From the NCBI GenBank assembly GCA_007026445.1, contig VDMD01000126.1:1-63144 (forward strand): DNA of 63,144 nt, in the 5' to 3' direction. The notes below the pieces were generated by a model. It ran no database searches, was not told the DNA's origin, and saw only the letters and a program-made list of their open reading frames with translations. Numbering within the stretch: the first letter of the stretch is position 1; every line of letters begins with the position of its first letter. Both the position numbers and the translations under genes were made by a program. Origin of the DNA: Schizophyllum amplum (taxonomy: Eukaryota; Basidiomycota; Agaricomycetes; Agaricales; Schizophyllaceae). Below are positions 1-11,282 of the stretch, piece by piece.

Positions 1-232
1 GGGACTGAGCCAGGATGGAACTGGCCAGGGGTCCGCGGGCTGAGAGCGCTGGTCGGTAGAGGGACTGCGCCCGGAAGGCTGGCGCCGCAAACGCTCGCAG
101 CGCAGGGAGCATGGTCGTCGGAAGCAGGAGGAATTTCAGCATTTCATTTTTTACATAATTGACGCGACAAAATAAACACACGAAAATAACGCGTCTAATT
201 GGCGTCTGCCTGCTCTTGACCTGAACCTCGAC

Positions 233-1420
233 ATGTCTACATCCAGAAAGCGCACCAGCACGCGTCGCGTCGTCGACGAAGACATTGAGGATGCCCAGCC
301 TAGCCAGGGGGCGTCTCAAAGTCAGCCCTCGCGGAAGGCCTCTGCCAGGCAACCGCCCAAGCGCGCGCAGACTGCCCCGGAGGACAGTGACGATAGCGAA
401 GATGAAGAGGCACCCATAGACGTCGACAACCTCGCAGACGCGCCTATCACAATGGACAAGGCAGTCACTCTCAAAGGATACCACACGGATTGGACTAGAA
501 TCCAGGAGAGAATCATGCAAAGTGCGAAGACTATCATCGAAGTGGGTGAAGCAACAGCAGACGCTGCAGAGGGGGACGAGAAGGATAAGGTGCGTGCAAT
601 CATTTTTGAACAGATTCGACGCGCTGACAAGCGCGTCTTACCTCTAGGTATCAACGACCTGGACAAGGTCATGAAGGAGCTCATTGATGTGGCCGCCGAC
701 ATGAACGCCCACGAGCAGACTCTGTTGCTTCTTCACGAAGAATTGAAAGAGGGACAGGAGATAGTGCGTATCCTTTATTCTCCTTTTATCTGGCTTTGAC
801 GTGCGTTAGGCCAGTATCCGAGACGCTACAAGGCTTCCGTCGTCGAGCGCATGAACGAGTACCAGGCCAAAACAAGCCGTCAAAAGTATTCGAAAGTCAA
901 GGATACATCTCATTCCGAGAGCAGATCTTCGTAGGTTGCTCCTCGATTGCAATACGCCATATATTGCCTCCCCTAGCAAGTCGAACATCCCGAAGACCCA
1001 TGCCTCCCATGTCAGAATTCATACCGAAGGGTAAGCAAGGCCTATCTCGAGGCGATATCTGCCTCACATCCCTTTTGCAGAGGACGGCGACGAAAGCGAC
1101 GACGACGACATGGAGATCGGTGGCGTTTCACAGAACTTCACCTGTCCGCTCACGCTTGGTGTATTGACGGACCCTCATACTTCGTAGCATTGTGGTTGGG
1201 GCGCGAATGCGGCACTAACATCCATACAGGAAGGTCTGCAAGCATTCGTACAGCGGTGCGGCGATCAAGGACTACTTCGGGGCGGCGCAACCGCCGTGCG
1301 CGAAGCGCATCAGATGTGGTACAAGACAAGGCTTTGGAGCGTCGGGTCAAGCTGTGGCAGCGCAGGCAGAAGCGCGCGGCGGAGCGAGCAGACGAGGATG
1401 TGGATGAAGTTATCGAGTGA
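233..1420 (+). CDS. nse2: SMC5-SMC6 complex SUMO E3 ligase NSE2/MMS21
   Basis: Probable E3 SUMO ligase of the SMC5-SMC6 complex, a nuclear DNA-repair factor. I read five exons: 233-763, 815-930, 981-1030, 1081-1183 and 1230-1420. The N-terminus is acidic and disordered, followed by a helical region that would bind SMC5. A linker (MPPMSEFIPK then an acidic run) leads into the SP-RING: FTCPLTLGVLTDPHTS joined across the last intron to KVCKHSY. The tail VVQDKALERRVKLWQRR matches the family C-terminus. Between the C-x-H pair and this tail the frame shifts near 1290-1312, so the expected CPxxGC pair of zinc ligands cannot be read cleanly. The conserved sequence on both sides suggests a base error rather than a dead gene. 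Family assignment is firm; the exact intron 2 acceptor (an AAG) is inferred. Confidence 0.8.
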
Positions 1421-1782
1421 TCGCAAGTCTCGCCATCGAGCCCTCGTCCATTCTTGTCCTCGGTTACGATACGGGGAATTTCCTGTGGTGCGAGATTGCC
1501 ATTCTTGCTTCATATCCTACTCTTTGCTATTGACATGTACAGTACAGCCCAGCCAAGTCTTGCAGAACTTGACGAAGACATAGTGATTTACCGCGCATTC
1601 TGGGACGAACGATGATCACATCAGCCTTCCTTTTACTCTTTCCTGCGGAGGCTGTCCCCCATTCAAAGGTAAGTATCGTGCAATTTACGCAGGTAGCTTC
1701 GATCCGAGCACAGTCATGCGTGCGACTCGCTGCGTCCCGTGGCTCACACGTACTCTACCTCTACACCCATCCACAGTCCAAC

Positions 1783-2938
1783 ATGGGCAGGACCGACGAC
1801 ACCGACCAACTATACTCTGCGAGGACGCGACCGTCCACAGCTGCTGTACGTCTCGGTCCCGATCCTCGAATACAGCAGACACTGTTGCATTGATACGATC
1901 TCCCCCAGCCCGGCGCCTACGAGTTCGCAGATCGTGGCCACCCTGAAGACCGCTTCGGCGGCGCTTTTCCGGACCCCGTCGAGGGCGATGATGTGAGCGC
2001 TACACCTTACGTACAGATGCTTTTTTGGCCGAACTCACGCTCGGTGAAGGTGGACATGAGTGCCGTGTGGGCTGCCTACGTCCAGGAGGCGAGCGCTTTC
2101 GACCAGGAGCGCTTCACCCGCTGGAGCCAGCGGCTCGACGTGCAGTTGCTCTTCGTGCGTCGCGCGCGCCTGTCGAGCCTATCACGCCCTACTAACCTCC
2201 CGTGTGCTTTTAGAACGGGCTATACGTTGCCGTCACTGTGCCACTGCTGACGGAAACGTCCGAATCTGCTGAAAGTCGACGAGCCCACCCGGGCGGCATA
2301 CGTGACGAACACCGCGCTCGCGGTCGGTACCATCCTCAGCGTTACGTCTGCCACTTTGTGCCTCCATTGCAAGCACTGGCTGGAAGGCTACAAGGTGTGC
2401 ATACATGTGTGTCCCGCCGTTGTTTTCATATCTAACTTCCTTTCGCAGGCAGAGGGGCTGTTCAGGGGCGCTACTGAGCGGGCGGAGAGCATACAACAAG
2501 CGAGCCGTCTGCGCCAATACGTACGCAGCGATTCCGGTGCGAGCTCCGTGCGCGTCTTCTGAACCTCTCACAGCGCCACGAAGGCCTTCAAAAATTCCTG
2601 CTGCCGTACATCCTGGACGCCATTCCGCTGCTGATCTACTACTCCCTTGTCTGCTTCGCAGTGGGCCTCGTCGGCTCCTCTGGGCCCTCGCGCGCTTTAT
2701 CGCTTCATTGTGCTTGGGCTCTGTCTCGTCGTCCTCCTTATGCACTTCACAACAACATCGTGCAGTGCTTCAATCCGCAGGCCCCCTATCGCACGCCGCT
2801 CGCGTCCTTTCTTACAGAGTCCGACACAGAATGAGTGCGCCAAAGGGACAGTCGAGGCCACGATCGCTAGAGGACAGGGAGATGCAGGATGTAAAGGCGA
2901 AGGAGGCTGAGCTCGACTCAAAGTCGTACAATGGCTAA
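1783..2938 (+). pseudogene. DUF6535-type membrane protein gene, frame-broken
   Basis: Resembles basidiomycete DUF6535 proteins, multi-pass membrane proteins of unknown function. The start at 1783 gives MGRTDDTDQLYSARTR. An intron at 1846-1908 leads to FGGAFPDPVEGDD, then YVQEASAFDQERFTRWSQ, the family's N-terminal signature. Later blocks are AAYVTNTALAVGTILS, LLPYILDAIPLLIYY followed by SLVCFAVGLVG (membrane helices), FIVLGLCLVVLLMHF and LEDREMQDVKAKEAELD. These blocks lie in different frames, with breaks near 2260, 2530, 2670 and 2830, and no splice sites explain them. The sequence ends shortly after 2938, well short of full-length family members. It could be a decayed copy or an intact gene damaged by base errors; truncation favours decay. 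Confidence 0.6.
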
Positions 2939-3370
2939 GGCGCAATGGGCGCTGGGCACATACAAGGCAGATGGGCGCAGCAGCCGAGGCGCGCTTTGCA
3001 TCCAGGAAGAAATTGGGGAATGAAGGACACCTATCGTCGGGCTCTACTTGCGTATGAATAATGTACGACTCTGATACTGTGTGGTTCGTGGCTCAGCTTC
3101 GACATTCGACAGTCTGTTTCCTGTGTAATCCTGACGGTATATATATTCTGCGCACTAGTACGCGAAATATGTGCGATGTAGGTATGCACTAGTGCTGCTG
3201 GAGCAAATGGTGAGAGACGAATACAGTAGTTCTAGAGAGTGGGGGAGCCGGGACGGTATACTGTAAAAATCCGCGAATAATCCGCGACAGATTCCAAACA
3301 GTCGATGGAAAGCGAATAAATAGGACGAAATTCAGGCGATAGATGTCAGAACGGCATCAGCGGCGCAGGC
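2939..3370. other. Intergenic, convergent 3' ends
   Basis: Space between the DUF6535 remnant and the alternative oxidase stop codon. It is AT-richer than the neighbouring genes and has no convincing coding sequence. It presumably holds the two 3' untranslated regions. Confidence 0.5.
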
Positions 3371-5035
3371 TCACGCCTCGGTACCGGTCTTGGATTGCTT
3401 TTCTAGAAGCTGGCGCGACTCTTCGACATAGGTAGCGGCTTCGTCGCGGTTGAACCTGAGAAGGGAGTCAGCGTTGCCCATGCTTCTACACGTGAAGGTC
3501 TTACGAGATCTTGTTGCCCCTTGGTGTGCATATCCGGCTCACGGATAGCGAAGGGGTTGACATCGGTCTTTTGGTTGAGGTTCGCCAAGCTGTGGTTGAC
3601 GAAGCGATGCGTGCTAGAAACCGGTAAGTATCATGTAGATACGAATCGCGGCATGACGCACCTTTCGTCGGCCCGACGGCGTAGACAACGTCCAGGATGG
3701 AGGCATCCTGGGAGAGCCGCCAGTAATCGATAGCGATCTGAGGAGCCGGAGCCGTGCGCCTAATTTGGTGATCAGCTCGTGGCGATAGCACATATAGCAA
3801 GACGAACGAACCATTCGGGAACGAGGTTGTTCTCTATGTCCTGGATGCAGTGACTGTAGGTACGGACAGCCTCCTCTTCGAGGTAGCCAACGAAGCGATG
3901 CGCAGCCGCGGGCATGAAGAGGTACGTCAGGACTGCGTAAGGGGCATCAGTCAGCGGAAGTCCTCCGTCATGAGAGAAAGAAGCGCACAGAACATGTTAT
4001 AGAAGACGCCCTGAGCTCCGAGGATGAGGGCACGGAAGAAGACCGAGTGTTTGCGCAGAGTCATGAATGTCCTGGGTATGAAGTCAGTTTCTACTCATAG
4101 GGCAGAAACAGATCGTGGCTTACATGAGGTGCATGCGCTCGTTCTCCGCCTCTTCGAGGCATGTATGAATCCATCCGTTGTCCCGACGCTGCATGAAATA
4201 AGCGAGTGAGTGGTTGCAGACGCGTGGACTGACGTCGACAATCGTACCATGAGACGGAGGCTCTGCAGATGCCGCAGGGTCGCCGCAACCATGCCCGGAA
4301 CACCGGCAATGCTCTCAAGGAACAAAAAGCGCTGCATCACGTTTGTCAATTTTCTTTCACTCTGCGGGGTGTCACTCACGTTCAGCCATGCATCGGGGCC
4401 CAGCACGTAGCCGTCCTCCCTGAGCTTCTGGAGAGTCATCTTGTGCGCATCGGCGGGAAGAGGCTTGGCCTTGTAGCCGGACACGACATCAAAACCCCAT
4501 CTACCTGCCGTCAGTTGCGGTCACTTTGCCACAAATAGACGACTTACCGGCACAGCTTAACTAGGCGGTAGGCGACCCTATCGGAGAGCTTGGTAGGGAC
4601 CTGGTGTACGACCTGTGCGGGTAGGCTCATAACTTAGCTGGCGCCTAGCGAGGCGTTTCACAATACTCACCTCAACAGCCTTGACCTCGTCAGCCTTGTA
4701 AACGGGGTGAAACAGCAGCCAGTCGCCTGTGAAGGTAGGTGGCTGCTGTGGCACGGTGCTGACGGCATCCTGCTTCGTCAATGGCGAGCCGGCTGCAGAA
4801 GATTCAGAGCGCGTCTGGCCACTGGACGAGGCGGCGGCGGCGTCTTTTTTTAGTGTTCAGTATGAGAAGATGAGAAGAAGAAACAAAGGGACGTACGTTG
4901 CGCCGTCGTACGCTGCTGAATGTTGGCCGCTGCGCGGAAGGCAGCCGTGGTGGCGAAGGTACGTGAGCCCATGGTGCAGGCCATAGGGACCACACGAAGA
5001 GCGGTGGTGGAGGACAAAATTTGTGGCCTAATCAT
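3371..5035 (-). CDS. aox: Mitochondrial alternative oxidase
   Basis: Ubiquinol oxidase of the inner mitochondrial membrane that passes electrons from ubiquinol to oxygen, bypassing complexes III and IV. The start at 5035 gives [15 protein letters not shown], a basic presequence lacking acidic residues. The body shows the di-iron four-helix signature: [39 protein letters not shown] and [11 protein letters not shown], with the expected Glu and His ligands. It is multi-exon, with a C-terminus KQSKTGTEA. At about 3672 the frame changes by one base between DVVYAV and RADES, right before the last di-iron motif; this looks like a lost base. A TATA-like box lies 61 bp upstream. In fungi AOX is usually induced when the cytochrome chain is blocked. 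COQ5 in the same window makes its substrate. Confidence 0.93.
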
Positions 5036-5095
5036 ATTGAGGGGTGGTGAAAGGGAGCGCTGAAACTGGGGAGGGCCTGCCCCGCACGCTGTGGC

Positions 5096-5102
5096 CTTTA
5101 TA
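5096..5102 (-). promoter_or_regulatory. TATA box of alternative oxidase gene
   Basis: Reads TATAAAG on the minus strand, 61 bp upstream of the oxidase start codon at 5035. The spacing suits a fungal TATA element with a short 5' leader. Confidence 0.5.
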
Positions 5103-6258
5103 CCGCGCGCCCACTGCCTATCCCGCGAGTCCCCGAATTTGTCCGAGTCTCACCGACCGCTAACAACGGAGCTATCCATACTCCCGTTTTGGCGCTGGCG
5201 GCGTAAGGGATAGCCGCTGCAACTACCCAGCGCTCCGAGAGATGCAGAAGACAGCATATATGGCCAGCTTGCAGGGTTGTAGGTCCATCATCAGCGGAAT
5301 AGCCAAGTTGAAGTCTGGAGACCGTTCGACTCACTTCTTTTCCCACGGACGGTCTAGGTCTCGGCATTTACCGGCGGACCCATAAGTTTCCCTTGTACTT
5401 TCAGACTGGAGGACTGAGGTGGACACAATAGAAAGGGATGGCGAGCCAGCGGGTGGGCGACATTCTCATCGACATCATCCTACCGCGGGCTGGCTCCAAG
5501 GTATCAGCGGATTCCAAATCCCACTCCGAATGCGTCAAGTATGCCTCACCAATGACCCAAGCCTCCAACGTAAATATGGCTGAGCGCTGAGCACCGGCGA
5601 CCGCCCGCGCCACGGCCACGGTACCCACGGCCAGACGTTCGTAGCCACAATGACCCACGGCGATGGTCCGCGGCCCGTGTGGCTGCCTCATTGACACAGG
5701 GGTCGACACGGCTCGACGAACGGTACGAAGGCAGCTTGTGAGGGTTGGGACGCATCAGGCATGTGTTGTCGTCATGCTCGTGTGTACTCTATATCATAGC
5801 CGTGAAGAATGCTGACGCGTCAAGAGAGTCGCAGGAAGTGGGCCGGGAGGCTTCCGCAAGCGTCGCGCACGATGACTGCACGTGGCCACGTGAAAAGGTC
5901 GAATTGACTGCTGGGGACGAGCGAACAAAAGGGGGATTCCTGCATGCAGCGGAATCCATACGCTGGGGCGTACCTGTAGACGTATTCGCGATTCAGCCGT
6001 CGCCAATTGCGTGGCCGTCACCGTGCCGTTGACCGTCGAGCTCGAGAACTGGTCGGTACTGCGGTACGGACACGGTAGTTGTCCGTCCGCGTCACGGTGA
6101 TTCACGGCCACGGTATCCAACCCTTTGAGTCCGACATGACTGGAGTAGCTGGCAGTTTACATCGAATGTTAATCTGCTTCAAGACAGCCCGTGGCCCGTA
6201 GCGAGATGTCCTCCATGGTGCGAGACAGTGGCTCCCGTAGGATTCCTGCGCCGCCGCC
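5103..6258. other. Intergenic, no supported gene
   Basis: About 1.15 kb between the oxidase promoter and the 3' end of the esterase gene. Short open frames occur on both strands, but none shows a family motif or a clean start with intron support. The words CCACGG and CACGGT recur around 5600-5660 and 6000-6120 without forming a clear tandem array. Confidence 0.5.
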
Positions 6259-8814
6259 TCATACACGAGTCTCCGCCGTGACTTCTTCGCTCATCCAAAA
6301 TGCGCAACGCACCAATTCGTAGTCCGAAACGGCCTCCACTCCCGAGCGTGTCATCCCGCTCGTTCCTTCTTGCACCAGGAGCCTCTGCGGCGTCCAGTTA
6401 TCTGAATTCGGAGTTCCGAATTTGGACCACACCGGAGCAGTTGCAATCTTCGCTTCGGATGGATCGCCCGTCCGAGCGAAGGACGTCCAGTACGCGATAG
6501 CTTCCTGGGAGACCACAGCTTCCGACTGGATTTAAGGCATAGAACATCAGTTTTCGAACTTGATAAAGAGCTTGGATGGACCCACATCGTTAAAGGCCGT
6601 GAATGTGTTGCCGGCATTGGCGATTGTACTGAGAGCATGGTCGACGTCAATATTCACGAATCGAACGACGATAACAAGCCCTCACTTGGTACCTGAGAGA
6701 TAGACTGATGAGCGGTGTCACAAAAGATGCTCGAAAACAGACGCACCCTCAAAAAGGAAATAGAGATCTGACGTATGCATAGCGCCTTTCCACGGCTGCT
6801 CCTCGTACAGCACCGTATCCGGGACGTCCCAGCTGAGCGGTGTCACCATCAGTGCATTTAAGAGCTACGATAGCGGATGCGTACCTGTAAGTGTACACAT
6901 TTGTGACATTCTTCTTCAACGTGGCGTTCGCGATGAATGTATCCCTAGGTTCGTCAGCCGACGCCAACAACAATGCAGACCGCTTCCACTGACATGCAAG
7001 TGAAGACAGGATCTCCTGCTAGCGTCCACACACGATCCCATTGCGTCGCGAACGGGCTACCCGTCTCTTGTGGAGACGGATACAGCTCCAGTATCTTTGC
7101 AAAAGTGGCATCCGTCTGCCATATATATGTCCCAATCAGCGCTCACTGCAATTCGACTGCGAGGCGAGAGATGATCAGCGCACCACCGTAGGCCACCTTT
7201 TGAAAGTGATGTCCCTGATATCTTGATCGCTTTGGAAGTCATCCGGGCTACCGCCTGCGAACGTCTTCCCGTCGCCCGTTGTGTGGCCACCAATGAAGTC
7301 CACGGCTGCGAAGTCTCCCGTTCTGATGAGGCGGGATGGGAGGTCTGGCATGAAGCCAGTAGCACCCGGAAGTGAATCGTACCCCTCGGGCGCGTCTACG
7401 AGCGGCGTGAAGGCGCCGTTGACGATACGATTTGTGGCGCTGACAATGGATGCTGGTAAGTGGGACAGATGAGTGGTCATATTACCCCAGAGCAAACACT
7501 CATACCTATGGAAGCGTTGCGTAGGCAGGCCATCTGTGATTTGTCATTTGCGCAGCCGGCGATGGAAGTAACGTTCGCTTTGCTACCATAAGCCTCGGGA
7601 GACAAGGACATCGCTACCTCAACACGTACCGAGATATTCCTCAGCTTCTTCCCTCGTATGTGTCGTCCCATACCCTATAGACTGGGCCACAGCACGTATA
7701 AAAGGCTGGTCTTTCACCCCTGTCAAAGCTCGTCAACAGGCCGCCACCCTAACGATAGGCGGCGCCCTCACCGCCATAAGCTGCCATATGCATAACAACG
7801 CTCGCAGCTAGAGATGTTTTGGTCAACCTCTACACTTGTTGATCACAACCCTTCACCCACCTCCCGCACTCTCGCCGTATATTGTCACCTTTTTCGGGTC
7901 CCCGCCAAACGCCCGTTTATGCCGCTGGATCCATTCGAGTGCCGCGCGCTGATCGAGGAGGCCCGCGTTGAGCTCGCCGTCTGCGGCTACGGCCGCGCCA
8001 CCGAGGAAGCCCAGGAGGCCGAGGCGGTAGGCCATCGATACCCCGATGATGCTGCCGTTCGACTGCGTCACCCAGTCGTAAAGGGGGAAACCTTGCGGGC
8101 TCTGGGAAGGTCGAGGGTGTCAGTTGGCAGGGGCGAGGTCCGTGCCACGGACCACATACTCACTCCGGCGTAGAAGCCTCCACCCTTCACAGAGAAGGCC
8201 AAGTCAGCCAAGGCCAGCATTGTCGAGGCGAGAACACCCACATGGATATACACCGCAACCGGCAGATTGTCACCCGCCTCCGCGTCTGTGGGCTTCCAGA
8301 TGTTAAGCGTCAAGCAGTCCTCCGAGCCGATGCCAACCATCGCAGGACGCTGGTAGCACGGCGGACCCCAACCGCGGGCGTCTATGATCTGAGTGCTCTC
8401 CCCAGTGTAATTGTCCTCGCTCGTGAGCCCATGCTCGTATGCTAGCCCATCCTCCTTTGCTAGCCCATCCTCGCTGGCCAGCCCATCCTCGCTTGCTAGC
8501 CCATCCCCGTCCAGCGGCCGCGGCGCGCGAAAACGCAAGCCCCCAATCGGCGGCTGCACATACGGTATCCCGCCGAAGAACGTGACCGCGCTACCCTCCT
8601 CCCCCGCAGGCGACGTCGTATTTCCCGCAAAAGCGGCGTAGCCGAGGTCGACTACGGGTCCCAGAGGTGAGTCCAAAGCAGTTGTTGTTGGGATGAACAG
8701 CAGAATGATTGTTGGGATGGGAAGCAGAATGACTGTTGGGATAGATAGCAGAATGATTGTTGGAATGGAAAGCAGAATGTGCGCCAGACTGCTGAAGACG
8801 CTCGCAGTGCGCAT
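6259..8814 (-). CDS. Secreted type-B carboxylesterase/lipase
   Basis: Alpha/beta-hydrolase of the carboxylesterase type B family, probably secreted, hydrolysing ester or lipid substrates. The start at 8814 gives MRTASVFSSLAHILL, then a long hydrophobic leader made of 8-residue repeats (IILLSIPT, VILLPIPT, IILLFIPT). After the mature N-terminus (ALDSPLGPVVDLGY) and FFGGIPYVQPP comes an unusual acidic run of DGLASE-like repeats. Core motifs follow: SEDCLTLNIWKP, the oxyanion-hole HGGGFYAG formed across an intron, and the nucleophile TIYGESAGG. Further on are FIGGHTTGDGKTFAGG and the catalytic-His region GAMHTSDLYFLFEG. The end has IAYWTSFARTGDPS. It is multi-exon. Around 7700-7760 the exon structure is hard to read and may include a base error. 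The substrate cannot be told from sequence. Confidence 0.85.
8424..8513 (-). repeat. 18-bp coding minisatellite (DGLASE-type)
   Basis: Five near-identical 18-bp units, based on CTAGCCCATCCTCGCTTG on the plus strand. On the minus strand they encode six-residue repeats of the DGLASE type inside the esterase, between the first beta-strands and the SEDCLTLN motif. Because 18 is a multiple of three, copy-number change keeps the frame. Confidence 0.9.
8684..8779 (-). repeat. 24-bp coding minisatellite in signal peptide
   Basis: Four 24-bp units of the form ATTGTTGGGATGGGAAGC plus AGAATG on the plus strand, ending at 8779. On the minus strand each encodes an eight-residue hydrophobic unit such as IILLSIPT. 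Together they make most of the hydrophobic core of the esterase leader. Confidence 0.9.
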
Positions 8815-9212
8815 CTCGGTATCGAGCTTGAGACACGACTTGAGGTCAACGTACCCTGCGGAAGGCTACAAGTGAGCGCGGCAACCTGCACGCTGGTATA
8901 AGAAGCCCTCGCACCAGTCAGGTGAGCGTACTGGACCGGCCCGCCACAGCCTTACAGGTCGAGCTCCTGCAAGCGTGAGTAGGCAGGGCAGATACAGTCT
9001 ACATCACCTGCCCAAGGTCGCCGAGATCACTCCCTGGCCAGAAGAATAGAGCCTTGCCAGAAGAGCCATCAGAAGCACAGCGTTGACGGGGGTACTCATG
9101 GGTGCTTGGGCAGTATTGTATGTCAAGGCAGTTTCATTTTCGCCCTAATCTAGAATAGCTCCCCTCACAAAGTGAACTAGGGCAGGGCTCCGCGCGAAAC
9201 CAGCGACCTGCC
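8815..9212. other. Intergenic, esterase promoter side
   Basis: About 400 bp between the esterase start and the stop codon of the NDUFA9-type gene. It holds the upstream region of the former and the 3' region of the latter. No gene or clear motif is seen. Confidence 0.4.
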
Positions 9213-10738
9213 TCACAACTGGGGCTCAATGATCGTCGGGCGCGGCGGGAGAGTGACGGGCCGGATAAAGTTGTCCCTGTGAATACGCGTCAGTACAAAG
9301 TCATAGCGCATATAGCAGCCGCAGAATAAAGAACCAGGCGGGATTCGAGGAAACGAGAAATCAGAAGAACCCGCAAAGAATCAAAATACTCACGCAGAGC
9401 GGTACCGCCTCAGGTACGTGATCGCGTGGTTCTCGATCTCGCTCGGCATCACCCCCACGACGTCCCAGTCGCCCGGCGTCGTCGCGTCGTCGATGAACCG
9501 GCGCTCGACCTCGTCCGGCGACAGCGTCGGCCACCACACGGACTTGCCGACGAGGTTCGCGGCCCACTTCGCGAGGCCCTTGGGCAGGACGGGCGCGGAG
9601 GAGACGGGGCGGAGGGAGACGGAGGCGACGAGGTCGAGGAGGAACTCGTAGCTGAGTGTGGAGGGCCCGGGCAGGTTGAGCGTGCGCTCGATGCGCGGCA
9701 TCTCCATGAGATTGGCGAGCGCTTGGGCAACGTCAAAGACCTGGGGAGGGGGGAGTTAAGGGTAAGAGTGAGATATTGAAGGTGAAGACTAACGTGAACG
9801 GGACGGCACTGCGTCTGCGACTGGTTCAGGCGCCAGTAAATGGGCCAGACTGGGTAGAACGGTCAGTGATAAAGATATGTGCAAGGAGAGCGGCACGCAC
9901 TAGCCATGTTGTTCAGCAGCTTGTCCTCGTAGCCGTACATGACCGAGGGGCGGATGATGGTTGCCTCGGGGAAAATCTCCTTGACGCGCTCCTCGCCCTC
10001 GAACTTGGCGCGGTAGAAGGCGGACGTGGAGTCGGGGCTGGCGTTGAGGTGGGATACGTGCACCAGACGCTCGACGCCGCACTCCTTCGCGATGCGCGCA
10101 ATGCGCGCCGCGCCGTCCGCGTGCACGGCGCTGTAGCTGAAGTTCCTGGAGCGAGGGTCAACTGGGAAGACACTTGTGCATGCGAGCCACGCACTTCGTC
10201 TCGTAGTCACGTCCGACGAGGTTGTACACGATGTCAGAGTGGCGCAGACACTCGGCGATTTGCTGCTCGCTGCGAATGTCCCATTCCTGCGCGCTGTGAG
10301 CCTGGATACGCGACAGATTGCTGGCGGACGCACCAGAGGCACAATCTGGCCGAGGTCGCCCATCAGCTTGAGGTGGCGCTTCATGTCCTCATCACGGTAT
10401 GGGACGGTGACCTGGGTGCCGATCTTGCCTGCGTCGCGGGTGAGCGGGCGAGCGCGTCGGGCAGGTAGTACTCCTGCTCACCAAGCTTGGAGACAAGGTA
10501 GCGTCCGAGGAAGCCCGTCGAGCCAAACACGGTCACCCGATGGCCGGAGACGGCGCTGTAGCCGGGCGTGCCCTGGGCGATGACGGGCTTGCGGGAGGGA
10601 AGGGTGGTCAGGGAGTGGTAGGTGCGCTGCAAAGGAAAATCGTCAGCTCCGGTCAGTAAATTAGTGATCTTTTCTTACTTGTGAAGGCGCCCTGAGTGCG
10701 CCCGAAAGGCTTGCAGCTCTAGACGACGCCGCCAGCAT
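9213..10738 (-). CDS. Complex I NDUFA9-type (39/40-kDa) subunit
   Basis: Accessory subunit of mitochondrial NADH:ubiquinone oxidoreductase, of the NDUFA9/nuo-40 type, an atypical short-chain dehydrogenase fold that binds NADPH. Exon 1 (start at 10738) encodes the presequence MLAASSRAASLSGALRAPSQ. The Rossmann glycine motif is VFGSTGFLGRYLVSKLG. Then come IGTQVTVPYRDEDMKRHLK, WDIRSEQQIAECLRHSD, NFSYSAVHADGAARIARIA and VERLVHVSHLNASPDS. The YRAKFEGEERVKEIFPEA stretch and TIIRPSVMYGYEDKLLNN complete the core. The C-terminus is NFIRPVTLPPRPTIIEPQL. Splice phases agree across the introns I checked, and no frame break was found. It is divergent from the UPF0390 gene, with only about 140 bp between the two start codons. 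Confidence 0.92.
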
Positions 10739-10879
10739 CGTCGACAATGGCCGCCAATAGTCAACTCGGGATATGCAGGCGGCAGTCACGCGTCACAGCC
10801 TCATCCGTCCGTCACGCCGCATCCGGCGCTTTTTCCTGTCTTCGCTGATCGCGACTTGACGCATCTCTATATCCTCGCA

Positions 10880-11282
10880 ATGGCACAAGGAAAGATCAAG
10901 GGCATGCAGGCCAAGGTCGCCAGTGCGAGACACGCCCAGAAGGCTGCGTCGAACACAAAAAAGGGCCAACGTGCTGTTCCCCCCAAGAAGCAGGTGCTCA
11001 TCAAGCAGGCTCAGTTGCATAAGGTCAGCTCCCCGTCGACTCTGTTCTTTACCCTACTGACCTCTTCCACCAGAACCTGTCTGCCAAGATCAACAAGTCG
11101 ATCGAGCAGCAGATGGTCAACGCCGCCTCGGCCGGAAAGTTGACGATCATGAAGGGCATCGCGCAGCCAGAAGGGTGCGTCCCCTTCATCTTCTCTTCAC
11201 CCCGCTTTATTGACAACATGTCCTCTGCAGCTCAACATCGAAGAAGGGTCCATCCAAAAAGATCACATCTGTCAAATCTTGA
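10880..11282 (+). CDS. UPF0390 (DUF2462) small basic protein
   Basis: Small, Lys-rich protein of the UPF0390 family (human C19orf53-like), about 90 residues. Its function is poorly known, and the family's basic composition suggests a nuclear or nucleolar location. There are three exons: 10880-11023, 11074-11174 and 11231-11282. The start gives MAQGKIKGMQAKVASARHA, then KKGQRAVPPKKQVLIKQAQ. The second exon has LSAKINKSIEQQMVNAASAG and KLTIMK. The tail STSKKGPSKKITSVKS is spliced on in the last exon. The chosen ATG is the first in the transcript orientation and matches the family start. It shares a short divergent promoter with the complex I subunit gene. Confidence 0.85.

Noticed and set aside
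1293..1312. An 18-bp GT...AG interval in the last NSE2 exon as a micro-intron
   Set aside because: Too short for a fungal intron, and its removal does not restore the frame.
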